A DNA stretch of 64,000 nt. It comes from Chryseobacterium sp. MA9. GTDB taxonomy: Bacteria > Bacteroidota > Bacteroidia > Flavobacteriales > Weeksellaceae. The stretch's first letter is position 1. Each line of letters begins with the position of its first letter. The notes beneath the pieces are model-generated. The model saw only the letters and a program-made list of their open reading frames with translations, did no database searches and had not been told where the DNA came from. The DNA lies in the NCBI RefSeq assembly GCF_024399315.1, contig NZ_CP075170.1:3286001-3350000 (forward strand), in the 5' to 3' direction. A program made the position numbers and the translations under genes. This document shows, piece after piece, positions 17,374 to 26,397 of the stretch.

Positions 17374-18732
17374 ATGAACATTTTACAAACATATCAGACT
17401 TTTTACCTCGTCGGTATCGGAGGTATCGGAATGAGTGCTTTAGCACGCTATTTCAATGCATCCGGAAAAAAAGTATTGGGTTATGACAAAACCAATACAA
17501 AATTGACTCAGAACCTGATGAATGAAGGAATTGATATTGTTTTTGAAGACCTTATTGATGAAAGGATCTCATCTCTTCAGAAAGAGGATACATTGGTTAT
17601 TTATACACCAGCCATCAAAACGCTTGGAATATTAGATTACTTCAGTAAAAATCAGTTTGAAGTTTTAAAAAGAGCTAAAGTTTTAGGACTGATTACGGAA
17701 AACACCAATTGTATCGCTATTGCAGGGACTCATGGAAAAACTACCACGTCTACCCTTGTAGCCCATTTATGCAAAGAAGCAGATCTACCTTTCTCATGCT
17801 TTTTGGGAGGAATTTCTGAAAACTTTAAATCCAACTTCCTGTACAACGGTTCTACTTATTCTGTGGTAGAGGCAGATGAATATGACAGAAGCTTCCTGAA
17901 CCTTTCTCCGGATTGGGCAGTAGTAACTTCTACAGATGCAGACCACCTGGACATTTATGGAGACAAAAGCCATATTGAAGAAGGATTCAGACAGTTTGCC
18001 GCTTTGGTTCCTAATGATCAACAGCTATTTGTAAGAAAAGGAGTAGAAATTGGCAGAGGCCATCAAACCTATGCTGTTAATGAGCCTGCAGATTATTATT
18101 CAGACAACCTGCGAATGGATCATGATAAAATTTATTTTGACTTCCATACTCCTACTGAAACAATAAAGGATTTTATCTGGGAAATTCCGGGAATCCACAA
18201 TGTGGAGAATGCTACTGTAGCACTGGCCATTCTGCATAATTTAGGCGCAGATTTTGATACGCTGAAAAAAGCAATTGCCAACTTTAAAGGAATTAAAAGA
18301 AGATATACCAAACATATTTATCAAAACGGTAAAATTTACATTGATGATTATGCCCACCACCCTACAGAAATCAATGCTGTAATGAGCTCAATCAGAACAT
18401 TTTACCCTGATAAAAAACTAGTGGTAGTCTTCCAGCCTCACCTTTTCAGCAGAACAAGAGATTTCGCAGATGGGTTTGCAGAAAGTTTAAGCAAAGCAGA
18501 TGAACTTATTCTGCTTGATATTTACCCTGCAAGAGAACTTCAGGAGAACTTTGAAGGAGTTACCTCAAGCTGGCTGCTGGACAAAGTAACATTAGATAAA
18601 AAAGAGGTATCGACATTATCCGATGCTTTTGAAAAAATAAAAGAAAAAGATTTTGATATCCTTCTTACAGTAGGCGCAGGAAATATTGACACCCTGTACG
18701 ATCCTATTTGTGAATGGATAAATAAATTGTAA
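17374..18732 (+). CDS. murC: UDP-N-acetylmuramate:L-alanine ligase MurC
   Basis: 452 residues from the ATG at 17374 (MNILQTYQTF); upstream in-frame starts lie in the palindromic spacer. Motifs: N-terminal FYLVGIGGIGMSALAR, ATP loop IAGTHGKTTTSTL, VVEADEYDRSF and YIDDYAHHPTEI. It attaches the first stem-peptide residue, L-alanine, to UDP-MurNAc. Confidence 0.96.
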   Translation: MNILQTYQTFYLVGIGGIGMSALARYFNASGKKVLGYDKTNTKLTQNLMNEGIDIVFEDLIDERISSLQKEDTLVIYTPAIKTLGILDYFSKNQFEVLKRAKVLGLITENTNCIAIAGTHGKTTTSTLVAHLCKEADLPFSCFLGGISENFKSNFLYNGSTYSVVEADEYDRSFLNLSPDWAVVTSTDADHLDIYGDKSHIEEGFRQFAALVPNDQQLFVRKGVEIGRGHQTYAVNEPADYYSDNLRMDHDKIYFDFHTPTETIKDFIWEIPGIHNVENATVALAILHNLGADFDTLKKAIANFKGIKRRYTKHIYQNGKIYIDDYAHHPTEINAVMSSIRTFYPDKKLVVVFQPHLFSRTRDFADGFAESLSKADELILLDIYPARELQENFEGVTSSWLLDKVTLDKKEVSTLSDAFEKIKEKDFDILLTVGAGNIDTLYDPICEWINKL

Positions 18733-18797
18733 AAAGTAATAAAGTATTTACGTATTCATGAATACACTTTACATAAATACATGAATACAAAAAATGT
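18733..18797. repeat. palindromic spacer between murC and ftsQ
   Basis: A perfect 14-bp palindrome GTATTCATGAATAC is nested in outer arms GTATTTA / TAAATAC, followed by a further ATGAATACA. This is the best formed of the dcw spacer hairpins. Confidence 0.6.
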
Positions 18798-19769
18798 ATG
18801 AAAAATAAATACAGAATATTAAAAATTGCTGTCACTGTAATCATCCTTGGATTGTTACTGAGTTTCTCATTGAGGAGATTCAGCCACCAACAGATTACAG
18901 ACAATAAGATTTCTGTAAAAATGAGTGAAAAAACTCCGGTTTATTTTGTTGATGAAAAAGACATCCGGGAGATTGTAAAAAAAGAAAACCCTTCAGGAAA
19001 AGTAGGTGATCTTAATATTCCTTCTTTAGAAAAAAGAATCAATTCTCTTCCGGCAGTTGACAGTGCTAATGTCTACCTGAATCTGAACGGAAAACTGAAT
19101 CTGGATATTAAGCAGAGAGTTCCTGTTTTCAGACTCAATAAAGATGGAAAAGACTTTTATGTGGATGAAAAAGGGGTTGAATTTCCAATTTCAAGAACAT
19201 ATTCTCATCCATGTATGCTGGTAACCGGAAATGTACAGCCGGATGAATATGAAAAACTGGCAGAGCTGGTAGGAAAGATAGATAAAGATGATTTTAGTAA
19301 AAAATATTTTATTGGGATTTCAAAAAGTAAAGAAAGCTACAATCTTCTGACAAGTGAAGGGAATTACCGGGTAGAGATTGGAGATCTGGATAATATTGAT
19401 TTTAAAGTAAGAGGATTTAAAACCTTCGTGGAAAAATATCTTGTCTATCAGGATCCACAGAAGTACAGCATGGTTTCTGTAAAATACCAGAACCAGATTG
19501 TTACCACTTTAAACCCTTATTTTAAAGAAAATGACAGCATTTTAAAAGCGGGAAAACTAGAACTGGCAAAGGCTCCTACTCCTGCAGCAGCAACGAAAAA
19601 GACAGAGCCTAAGCCAAAGACTGCAGAAGTAAAAAAAGTAAGTTCCGCTCCGGCAAAGCCGAAAGAGAATACAAAAACGAAAGCACATACAAAAGAAACA
19701 AAAAAAACAGAGAAAAAATCAACTGCTAAGGCCTTGTCCAAGCCAAAAGCAAAAGTAAAAATAGAATAG
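18798..19769 (+). CDS. ftsQ: FtsQ-like cell division protein
   Basis: 323 residues. One N-terminal membrane segment (about 9-25), then a POTRA-like region (VDEKDIREIV...INSLPAVDSANVYLNLNGKL) and an FtsQ beta domain (QRVPVFRLNKDGKDFYVDEKG). The final 60 residues are almost entirely Lys, Ala, Pro, Thr and Glu, a low-complexity tail absent from proteobacterial FtsQ. The call rests on this architecture and on its place between murC and ftsA. Confidence 0.88.
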   Translation: MKNKYRILKIAVTVIILGLLLSFSLRRFSHQQITDNKISVKMSEKTPVYFVDEKDIREIVKKENPSGKVGDLNIPSLEKRINSLPAVDSANVYLNLNGKLNLDIKQRVPVFRLNKDGKDFYVDEKGVEFPISRTYSHPCMLVTGNVQPDEYEKLAELVGKIDKDDFSKKYFIGISKSKESYNLLTSEGNYRVEIGDLDNIDFKVRGFKTFVEKYLVYQDPQKYSMVSVKYQNQIVTTLNPYFKENDSILKAGKLELAKAPTPAAATKKTEPKPKTAEVKKVSSAPAKPKENTKTKAHTKETKKTEKKSTAKALSKPKAKVKIE

Positions 19770-19856
19770 GCCTTTCACGGCATTTAATACACAAATAGGA
19801 GATCATCCTTAGAGAAAAAAAAGGAAAAAAGTAGAAAAAATCAAATCGATATAAAA

Positions 19857-21242
19857 ATGGAAAATCAAGAGTATTCAGTAGGTCTGGACATCGGGACAAC
19901 AAAGATAGTCGCGATTGTCGGAAGAAGGAATGCACACGGGAAAATAGAAGTTCTCGGTGTAGGAAAAGCTAAAAGTCTTGGTGTTCATAAAGGTATTGTG
20001 AATAATATTTCACAGACTATTAATTCAATCAAGGCTGCAGTATCCGAAGCACAATCCAGTGCCGGTGTTCCTATCCGCAAAGTTACGGTAGGTATTGCAG
20101 GAAAACACATTCGTTCTCTGCAGCACTCTGATTATATTATGCGTGAACATCCTGATAAATTTATTACAGATGATGACATTGAAGCACTAAAAGATCAGGT
20201 GAAAAAGCTGGTCATGCTTCCTGGAGAAGAAATTATCCACGTACTTCCTCAAGAATATAAAGTAGATTCCGAGGGGGAAATTCAGGAACCCGTCGGGATG
20301 CATGGAAAGCGTTTAGAAGCAAACTTCCACGTTGTAGTAGGGCAAATGGGCAGCATCAGAAATATTGCAAGATGCGTCCGTGAAGCCGGATTAGAAATGG
20401 AAGCGCTTACTCTAGAGCCATTGGCATCTTCAGAAGCAGTCCTTACAAAAGAAGAAAAAGAAGCCGGTGTCGCGATTGTTGACATTGGTGGTGGTACAAC
20501 TGATATTGCTATCTTTAAAGATAATATCATCCGTCATACCTGTGTTATTCCATACGGAGGTGGAATTATTACCGAAGATATCAAAGAAGGTTGTTCCATC
20601 ATAGAGAAACATGCAGAGCAACTGAAAGTAAAGTTTGGTTCGGCTGTTCCCGAATTAGAAAAAGACAGTACTTTTGTAACCATTCCCGGACTTCATGGCA
20701 GACCGGACAAAGAAATTTCTTTAAAAACTTTAGCACAGATCATCAATGCAAGAGTAGAAGAAGTTTTGGAAATGGTTAATACAGAGCTGAAAGCCTATGG
20801 TGCTTTTGAACAAAAGAAAAAGCTTATTGCCGGAATCGTTCTTACGGGTGGTGGTTCAAACTTAAAACATCTTCGTCAGTTGGCTAATTATACCACTGGT
20901 TTTGACAGCAGAATCGGTTTTGCGAATGAATATATTGCCAACGATAAAAATCAGTACCTGAAAGGCCCTGAATTTGCTACGTCTATCGGGTTACTGATGG
21001 AGAGTTTAAAGATCAGAGACAAAAAGCAGAATGCTGACGAAATCATAGAAGTTGTTGCAGAGCAGCCAAAGCTGGAAACCGCTTCAGCACAGTCAGAAAC
21101 GGCTCAACCGGTTCAGCAGGCAGCACCCGTTCAGGAGCAGCAGTCTTTTGAAAATGAAAGACAGGAGAACAGAAAAGCGAAATTGACCTTCGGCCAGTCG
21201 CTTATGGAAAAAGTAAAAAAATTCTTTGAAGAAGTAGAATAA
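19857..21242 (+). CDS. ftsA: cell division protein FtsA
   Basis: 461 residues, actin-fold ATPase that tethers FtsZ to the membrane. Phosphate loops GLDIGTTKIVAIVG and VDIGGGTTDIAIF, and the adenosine motif GIVLTGGGSNLKHL are clear. After a Gln/Ala/Pro-rich linker (about 395-435), the C-terminal KLTFGQSLMEKVKKFFEEV is the expected amphipathic membrane-targeting helix. Confidence 0.97.
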   Translation: MENQEYSVGLDIGTTKIVAIVGRRNAHGKIEVLGVGKAKSLGVHKGIVNNISQTINSIKAAVSEAQSSAGVPIRKVTVGIAGKHIRSLQHSDYIMREHPDKFITDDDIEALKDQVKKLVMLPGEEIIHVLPQEYKVDSEGEIQEPVGMHGKRLEANFHVVVGQMGSIRNIARCVREAGLEMEALTLEPLASSEAVLTKEEKEAGVAIVDIGGGTTDIAIFKDNIIRHTCVIPYGGGIITEDIKEGCSIIEKHAEQLKVKFGSAVPELEKDSTFVTIPGLHGRPDKEISLKTLAQIINARVEEVLEMVNTELKAYGAFEQKKKLIAGIVLTGGGSNLKHLRQLANYTTGFDSRIGFANEYIANDKNQYLKGPEFATSIGLLMESLKIRDKKQNADEIIEVVAEQPKLETASAQSETAQPVQQAAPVQEQQSFENERQENRKAKLTFGQSLMEKVKKFFEEVE

Positions 21243-21360
21243 ATATAAATGATAAAAGAATAATGAGTAATGATACCTGAAATAGCTTAATATTTATTAA
21301 CTTAAAACGAATATCATTCATCAATTATCATCTATCAGTTATCAATTATTAAAAGTATAG
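21243..21360. repeat. palindromic spacer between ftsA and ftsZ
   Basis: Left words TGATAAAAGAATAATGAGTAATGAT and right words ATCATTCATCAATTATCATC.. are imperfect reverse complements with a loop of about 40 bases. TATCA/ATTATC repeats are frequent in the right arm. Confidence 0.45.
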
Positions 21361-21362
21361 TT

Positions 21363-23276
21363 ATGGAAAATATAGGTACACAAGGATTTTCATTTGATTT
21401 GCCAAAAGGAAATTCATCCATCATAAAAGTAATCGGTGTAGGGGGCGGTGGAAACAACGCTCTGAAGCACATGTACGAGAAAGGAATTCACGGAGTAGAT
21501 TTCGTGATTTGTAATACAGATGCTCAGACTCTTGATAATAACCCGGTTGCTAATAAAGTTCAATTAGGAACCACAATCACAGAAGGTCTTGGAGCTGGTG
21601 CAGACCCTGAGGTTGGAGAGAAATCTGCAATCGAAAGTATTGAAGATATTAAAGCTGCTATGGGACAAAACACCAAAATGGTGTTTATCACTGCCGGAAT
21701 GGGTGGTGGTACCGGTACCGGAGCTGCTCCTGTCATTGCAAAAGTAGCAAAAGACATGGGAATTCTTACCGTAGGTATTGTTACCGTTCCTTTCAGTTTT
21801 GAAGGTAAAAGAAGACTAGATCAGGCTGAAAACGGTCTCGATAAACTAAAAAATAATGTTGATTCATTAATTGTGATCAACAATGATAAACTAAGACAGC
21901 AGTTCGGAAACCTTGGATTCAAGCAAGGATTCTCAAAAGCCGATGAAGTTTTAGCCAATGCAGCCAAAGGTATGGCAGAAGTTATTACAGGTTACTTTGA
22001 TGTAAATATTGACTTTAGAGATGCTAAATCTGTACTTCAGAATTCAGGTACCGCATTGATGTCTACAGGAACTGCTTCAGGTGAAAATAAAGCTGAAGAA
22101 GCTGTAAGAAAAGCCCTTGATTCTCCGTTATTGAATGATAATAAGATTACAGGTGCCAAAAACGTTCTGTTATTGATCAGAAGTGGTGCTGAAGAAGTTA
22201 CCATGGATGAGATTGGTATCATCATGGACCATATTCAGAAAGAAGCTGGAAACACAGCAGATATTATCTTCGGGGTGGGAGCTGATGAAGAATTAGGAGA
22301 TGCCGTAAGCGTTCTTGTTATTGCAACTGGATTCTCTAACGACAACAAGAAATTTGCAGGACCTACAGAGAAAATCAGAATCAGTCTTAACGACAGCTTT
22401 GATGCTCCGAAAAACTCTCCTTTCAAAACAAGAGAAGAAAGAGAATCTGCACCTGATGCAACCTACGATTCCAGCAGAGCCAATCATTTCAGATTAGATG
22501 ATGAAGACCACGGCACACAGTTCAAGGTTACATCTATTGAAAAAAAAATGATCATTGAAGAAGAACAGGTGAAACCCGAAATAAAATTCTCTGATAAAGA
22601 AGAAGATATAGTAAATACTCCTGAACAGGGCTGGAGAAACGAAGAAGAAAGTGAGCAGGAATACAGCCTATTTACTATTGACGAAGAGAGTGAAGATCCA
22701 AATGACCTGGAAATCCAATCTTTCTCATTTGATTTCGAAAATAAAAAAGATGAGCCACAGGCAGGAAGTACCTTCAACAACTCTTTTTCAGAAGAAAAAC
22801 CTGTTGAATTCAGCTTCTTTGTAAACGAGCCTATCAGAAATGAGCCAAATACCGATTTTGGACAGCCAAAAGCAGAATTTAACAACCCTAGCAATGCTGC
22901 TGTAGCTGAACCTGCTCAGAAGATTGAAACCTTCTACCAGAAACAAGAAGAACCGAAAGCTGAAATAAGAACTGCTTTTGAAAACAAAACAGAAATTGAA
23001 ACTCCGAAAACGGAAGAATCAGAATTCACTTTTGTAAATAAAACGATCGACCAGGACAGAGTGATTGAAAGAAGAAATAAATTGAAAGAATTCAATTCCC
23101 GCTACCAGAGCTTTGACAGCACTAGCGAATTTGAATCTATTCCTGCTTTCAAAAGAAAAAATATTTCGATCGATGGGACCAATGCTTCAGATCAGAACAT
23201 CAACACGTACCTGTCTGACAACAACGGCTCTATGCAGATCAGAGAAAACAGATTTTTAAATAAAGACGTAGACTAA
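21363..23276 (+). CDS. ftsZ: cell division protein FtsZ
   Basis: 637 residues. Tubulin-like GTPase core (about 1-330) with VIGVGGGGNNAL, the signature GMGGGTGTGAAPVIA and the T7 loop VDVNIDFRDA-type sequence around residue 215-222. The remaining 300 residues are an unusually long acidic, Glu/Asn/Ser-rich linker, common in Flavobacteriia, ending in a short conserved region RENRFLNKDVD. It forms the Z-ring that recruits the division proteins encoded upstream. Confidence 0.97.
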   Translation: MENIGTQGFSFDLPKGNSSIIKVIGVGGGGNNALKHMYEKGIHGVDFVICNTDAQTLDNNPVANKVQLGTTITEGLGAGADPEVGEKSAIESIEDIKAAMGQNTKMVFITAGMGGGTGTGAAPVIAKVAKDMGILTVGIVTVPFSFEGKRRLDQAENGLDKLKNNVDSLIVINNDKLRQQFGNLGFKQGFSKADEVLANAAKGMAEVITGYFDVNIDFRDAKSVLQNSGTALMSTGTASGENKAEEAVRKALDSPLLNDNKITGAKNVLLLIRSGAEEVTMDEIGIIMDHIQKEAGNTADIIFGVGADEELGDAVSVLVIATGFSNDNKKFAGPTEKIRISLNDSFDAPKNSPFKTREERESAPDATYDSSRANHFRLDDEDHGTQFKVTSIEKKMIIEEEQVKPEIKFSDKEEDIVNTPEQGWRNEEESEQEYSLFTIDEESEDPNDLEIQSFSFDFENKKDEPQAGSTFNNSFSEEKPVEFSFFVNEPIRNEPNTDFGQPKAEFNNPSNAAVAEPAQKIETFYQKQEEPKAEIRTAFENKTEIETPKTEESEFTFVNKTIDQDRVIERRNKLKEFNSRYQSFDSTSEFESIPAFKRKNISIDGTNASDQNINTYLSDNNGSMQIRENRFLNKDVD

Positions 23277-23360
23277 ATATTATAACAATGTAGAGATGTA
23301 TCAATGTAACAATTACTATAATTTTATTGGTAAACTGTTACATTGATACATTGTTAAATT
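23277..23360. repeat. long palindromic spacer after ftsZ
   Basis: TGTATCAATGTAAC and GTTACATTGATACA form a perfect 14-bp inverted repeat with flanking ACAATGTA.../...ACATTGTTA extending the arms. It could form a hairpin in the message between ftsZ and the yqeY-like gene. Confidence 0.6.
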
Positions 23361-23367
23361 TGATAAC

Positions 23368-23814
23368 ATGAGTTTAGAAAATATAATAAGCGAAGCTATA
23401 AAAACAGCCATGAGAGAAAAAGACAGAGTAGCTCTGGACTCTCTTCGTGCCGTAAAATCTCAGATTCTTCTTTTACAAACAGAAGCAAGAGGTGCTGAAG
23501 TTTCTGCAGAGCAGGAAATTGCTATTCTGCAGAGAATGATCAAGCAGCGTAAAGATTCTTTCGAACAGTTTTCTGCTCAAGGGAGACAGGATCTTGCAGA
23601 AGTAGAAGAAGCTCAAATGAAAGTAATTGAAAAGTTTTTACCTAAACAGCTTTCTGCTGAAGAACTTGAAACAGAAATTAAAAATATTATTTCTGAAACC
23701 GGAGCTGAATCTATCAAAGATTTAGGGAAGGTAATGGGAGCCGCATCGAAAGTATTAGCCGGAAAATCAGATGGAAAAAGTATTTCTGAGATGACTAAAA
23801 AACTGCTGTCTTAG
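23368..23814 (+). CDS. GatB/YqeY domain-containing protein
   Basis: 148 residues, a stand-alone YqeY-type helical domain: MRVKDRVALDSLR-like start (KDRVALDSLRAVKSQILL), then EIAILQRMIKQRKDSFEQF and the closing GKVMGAASKVLAGKSDG. The domain is related to the tRNA-binding tail of GatB; the cellular function of the free form is not established. It follows ftsZ after a palindromic spacer. Confidence 0.92.
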   Translation: MSLENIISEAIKTAMREKDRVALDSLRAVKSQILLLQTEARGAEVSAEQEIAILQRMIKQRKDSFEQFSAQGRQDLAEVEEAQMKVIEKFLPKQLSAEELETEIKNIISETGAESIKDLGKVMGAASKVLAGKSDGKSISEMTKKLLS

Positions 23815-24220
23815 TTGGAAACCAACCGTTGATGGCCAATCCATAACCCCTCAACTTATTTTTTCTATCACCTATTTATATTAGGATATACAACCTTTGC
23901 ATATCGATTTGATTAAAGAAGCCCGGAACTTTTCAGTTCCGGGCTTCACTTTCTTTGGATATTAAAGTTTGTTAATCAGTTTTGATTCTAACTGTAAAAA
24001 GAATTAAGATACTACCATATTTCATAGAGTATTTAAGTGGTTGATTGCTTGAGGGAAAGCCTTAAATGTTTTTTTCATGGTCGTTTGTTTTTCAGAATCA
24101 TTTCAAAATTAACAATAATTTTCCATTATTCCTAGTCTTAATTCACTTTTTTTTGAATATTATTACAATATTAATATTTGATTAATTTTAAATGACTAAT
24201 CGATTGATAGTTTTTATATA
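23815..24220. other. intergenic region of about 400 bases
   Basis: Contains a strong hairpin at 23918-23947 and otherwise AT-rich sequence with no supported reading frame. The promoter of the bacilliredoxin gene begins at its right edge. Confidence 0.6.
23918..23947. terminator. strong hairpin terminator
   Basis: 13-bp perfect arms GAAGCCCGGAACT / AGTTCCGGGCTTC with a 4-base loop, followed by ACTTTCTTT. It probably ends the dcw-yqeY transcript. Confidence 0.75.
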
Positions 24221-24251
24221 TTGAACAAAAGCGAAGAAATGCTTAACTTTG
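24221..24251 (+). promoter_or_regulatory. promoter of the bacilliredoxin gene
   Basis: TTG at 24221-24223 and TAACTTTG at 24244-24251 are separated by 20 bases and match the Bacteroidota promoter (TTG, 17-23 bases, TAnnTTTG). It lies 20 bases before the start codon. Confidence 0.8.
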
Positions 24252-24271
24252 TGCAGATAAAAACAAAATAT

Positions 24272-24682
24272 ATGTACCCAACAGATTTAGTAATGCCTAT
24301 GAAGGCAGAGCTTACAGATAAAGGTTTCCAGGACTTGACAACTCCAGCCCAGGTAGAAGATGCATTGAAGCAGTCTGGAACTACATTACTGGTAATTAAC
24401 TCCGTATGTGGTTGTGCTGCAGGTGCTGCAAGACCAGGAGTTGTATACTCTTTAACTGGAGATAAAAAACCTGACCATTTAACAACTGTATTTGCAGGAT
24501 TTGATACCGAGGCTGTAGTAGAGGCAAGAAAACACCTTGCTCCATTCCCTCCAAGTTCTCCATGTGTAGCACTTTTCAAAGATGGTGAATTGGTTCACAT
24601 GCTGGAAAGACACCACATCGAAGGGAACCCTGCAGGAGCTATCGCAGCAAACCTTCAGGCTGCTTATGACGAATATTGCTAA
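24272..24682 (+). CDS. BrxA/BrxB family bacilliredoxin
   Basis: 136 residues from the ATG at 24272 (MYPTDLVMPMK); an upstream in-frame ATG at 24221 overlaps the promoter and is rejected. The active-site motif is NSVCGCAAGAARPG, with CGC as in the bacilliredoxins (formerly DUF1094/YphP) that reduce mixed disulphides between proteins and low-molecular-weight thiols. C-terminal LVHMLERHHIEG is also typical. A single gene with its own promoter and terminator. Confidence 0.94.
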   Translation: MYPTDLVMPMKAELTDKGFQDLTTPAQVEDALKQSGTTLLVINSVCGCAAGAARPGVVYSLTGDKKPDHLTTVFAGFDTEAVVEARKHLAPFPPSSPCVALFKDGELVHMLERHHIEGNPAGAIAANLQAAYDEYC

Positions 24683-24702
24683 GAAACAATAATCTAAATA
24701 TC

Positions 24703-24735
24703 AAACCGTTACAAATTTTGTAACGGTTTTTTTAT
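24703..24735 (+). terminator. intrinsic terminator after the bacilliredoxin gene
   Basis: 13-bp arms AAACCGTTACAAA / TTTGTAACGGTTT followed by a T-rich run. Confidence 0.9.
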
Positions 24736-24774
24736 TTAATTAGGTAAAAAATTTTCAGAAAATTCAAATATCAT

Positions 24775-24782
24775 TATATTTG
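24775..24782 (+). promoter_or_regulatory. promoter -7 element for the GH3 gene
   Basis: TATATTTG is a perfect TAnnTTTG and ends 5 bases before the ATG at 24788, which would put the transcription start at or next to the start codon. Confidence 0.55.
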
Positions 24783-24787
24783 TTGGA

Positions 24788-26302
24788 ATGGCAACCAAAG
24801 CACTTTTCAATACCGTAGTCAACTGGTTCATCCGCCAACGGATAGATCAGATACAGAATTTCATGGACCACCCCATTGAAACCCAGAAAGGTATACTCTT
24901 TTCTCAACTGTTTCATGCAGAGGATACGGAATATGGTAAATTATACGGATTCAATTCAATATCCAGTTATCAGGATTTTAAAAACAAGGTCCCGATTGTT
25001 ACATACGAAGAAATGGAGCCTTATATTGAAAAAGCAAGACAGGGACAAAAAGATATAAGCTGGCCGGGGCTCATAAAACATTTTGCCAAATCATCGGGAA
25101 CCACCAATGCCAAGAGCAAATTTATCCCTATTTCTGCCGAAAGCCTTGAATACTGTCACATGAAGGCCGGAAAGGACATGGTTTCCATTTATGCTAATAA
25201 CCATCCCGAAAATCAGCTTTTTAATTATAAAAATTTACGTTTAGGCGGAAGTTCCGAACTGTATGCTGATTTCAACACAAAATTTGGGGATTTATCCGCT
25301 ATTTTAATTGACAACCTTCCGTTTTGGGTAGAAATTACTACAACCCCAAGCAAGAAAGTATCTTTGATGGGAGAATGGGAAAGCAAACTGAAGGCGATCA
25401 CCTCTGAGGTAAAAAATGAAGATGTAGGAAGTATCCTTGGAGTACCAAGCTGGATGATGGTTCTTCTTCAAAAAGTATTAAAGGAAACCAATATCGAAAA
25501 TATTTCAGAGCTATGGCCGAATTTGGAGGTGTTTTTTCACGGTGGAATCAGTTTCAAGCCCTACAGGGAGCAATTCAAGCAGATCATCGGAAAAAACATC
25601 AATTACTACGAAATTTACAATGCTTCTGAAGGCTTCTTCGGGATACAGGACAGGTCAGATAGTGATGAGATGCTTCTGATGCTTGATTATGGTATATTTT
25701 ACGAATTCATTCCCATGGATCAGTTCCATTTTTCAAATCCGAAAGTGGTAAGTCTGGAAGATGTGGAAGTGGGGAAAAATTATGCCATGGTTATTACAAC
25801 CAACGGCGGTCTGTGGAGATATCTTATTGGAGACACTGTTGTCTTTACATCAACCAATCCATTCAGAATTAAAATAACAGGAAGAACAAAACATTACATC
25901 AATGCTTTTGGAGAGGAACTGATGATCACCAATGTGGAATCTGCCCTTTCAAAGGCTTGTGAAGCTACGGGAGCACAGATCACAGATTTCACAGGAGCTC
26001 CGGTCTTTATGAAAGGAAACGAAGGAGGTGCCCATGAATGGATTTTTGAATTCAGTCAGCATCCAGATAATCTGGACAACTTTATTGATGCTTTTGACAA
26101 GCATTTAAAGACTATCAACTCTGATTATGAAGCAAAGAGATACAACAATATGACCCTTAAAAGACCTATCGTACACATTGCTAAAAGCAACCTTTTCTAT
26201 CACTGGCTGGAAGCTAAAGGAAAACTTGGCGGGCAAAATAAAGTGCCCAGATTGAGCAACGACAGAGAATATATTGAACCTTTGCTGGAAATGAATAAAT
26301 AA
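24788..26302 (+). CDS. GH3 family (acyl-adenylate-forming) protein
   Basis: 504 residues, full-length match to the GH3 auxin-responsive promoter family, an ANL-related fold that adenylates acids and in plants joins them to amino acids. Visible signatures: KHFAKSSGTTNAKSKFIPIS (phosphate loop), EIYNASEGFFGIQ and YRLIGD-like LWRYLIGDTVVF with the later GRTKHYINAFGEE. The bacterial substrate is unknown. Stand-alone gene between two terminators. Confidence 0.93.
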   Translation: MATKALFNTVVNWFIRQRIDQIQNFMDHPIETQKGILFSQLFHAEDTEYGKLYGFNSISSYQDFKNKVPIVTYEEMEPYIEKARQGQKDISWPGLIKHFAKSSGTTNAKSKFIPISAESLEYCHMKAGKDMVSIYANNHPENQLFNYKNLRLGGSSELYADFNTKFGDLSAILIDNLPFWVEITTTPSKKVSLMGEWESKLKAITSEVKNEDVGSILGVPSWMMVLLQKVLKETNIENISELWPNLEVFFHGGISFKPYREQFKQIIGKNINYYEIYNASEGFFGIQDRSDSDEMLLMLDYGIFYEFIPMDQFHFSNPKVVSLEDVEVGKNYAMVITTNGGLWRYLIGDTVVFTSTNPFRIKITGRTKHYINAFGEELMITNVESALSKACEATGAQITDFTGAPVFMKGNEGGAHEWIFEFSQHPDNLDNFIDAFDKHLKTINSDYEAKRYNNMTLKRPIVHIAKSNLFYHWLEAKGKLGGQNKVPRLSNDREYIEPLLEMNK

Positions 26303-26362
26303 AGATTGTTATTAATAAAAAAACTTAGCGTTTAAAAAACTCTATTTAAAGCTAAAAATAAA

Positions 26363-26392
26363 AAAGCCGTAATTCAGTTGAATTACGGCTTT
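26363..26392. terminator. bidirectional intrinsic terminator
   Basis: 13-bp arms AAAGCCGTAATTC / GAATTACGGCTTT around AGTT, located between the convergent GH3 and LEA-like lipoprotein genes. Confidence 0.9.
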
Positions 26393-26397
26393 CTATT

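Noticed and set aside
16974..17381. Antisense open frame over murG 3' end and the murG-murC spacer
   Set aside because: No promoter, motif or conservation; murG coding on the other strand is certain.
22484..22894. Antisense open frame within ftsZ
   Set aside because: Arises from the Glu/Asn-rich linker of ftsZ, whose complement lacks stop codons by composition.
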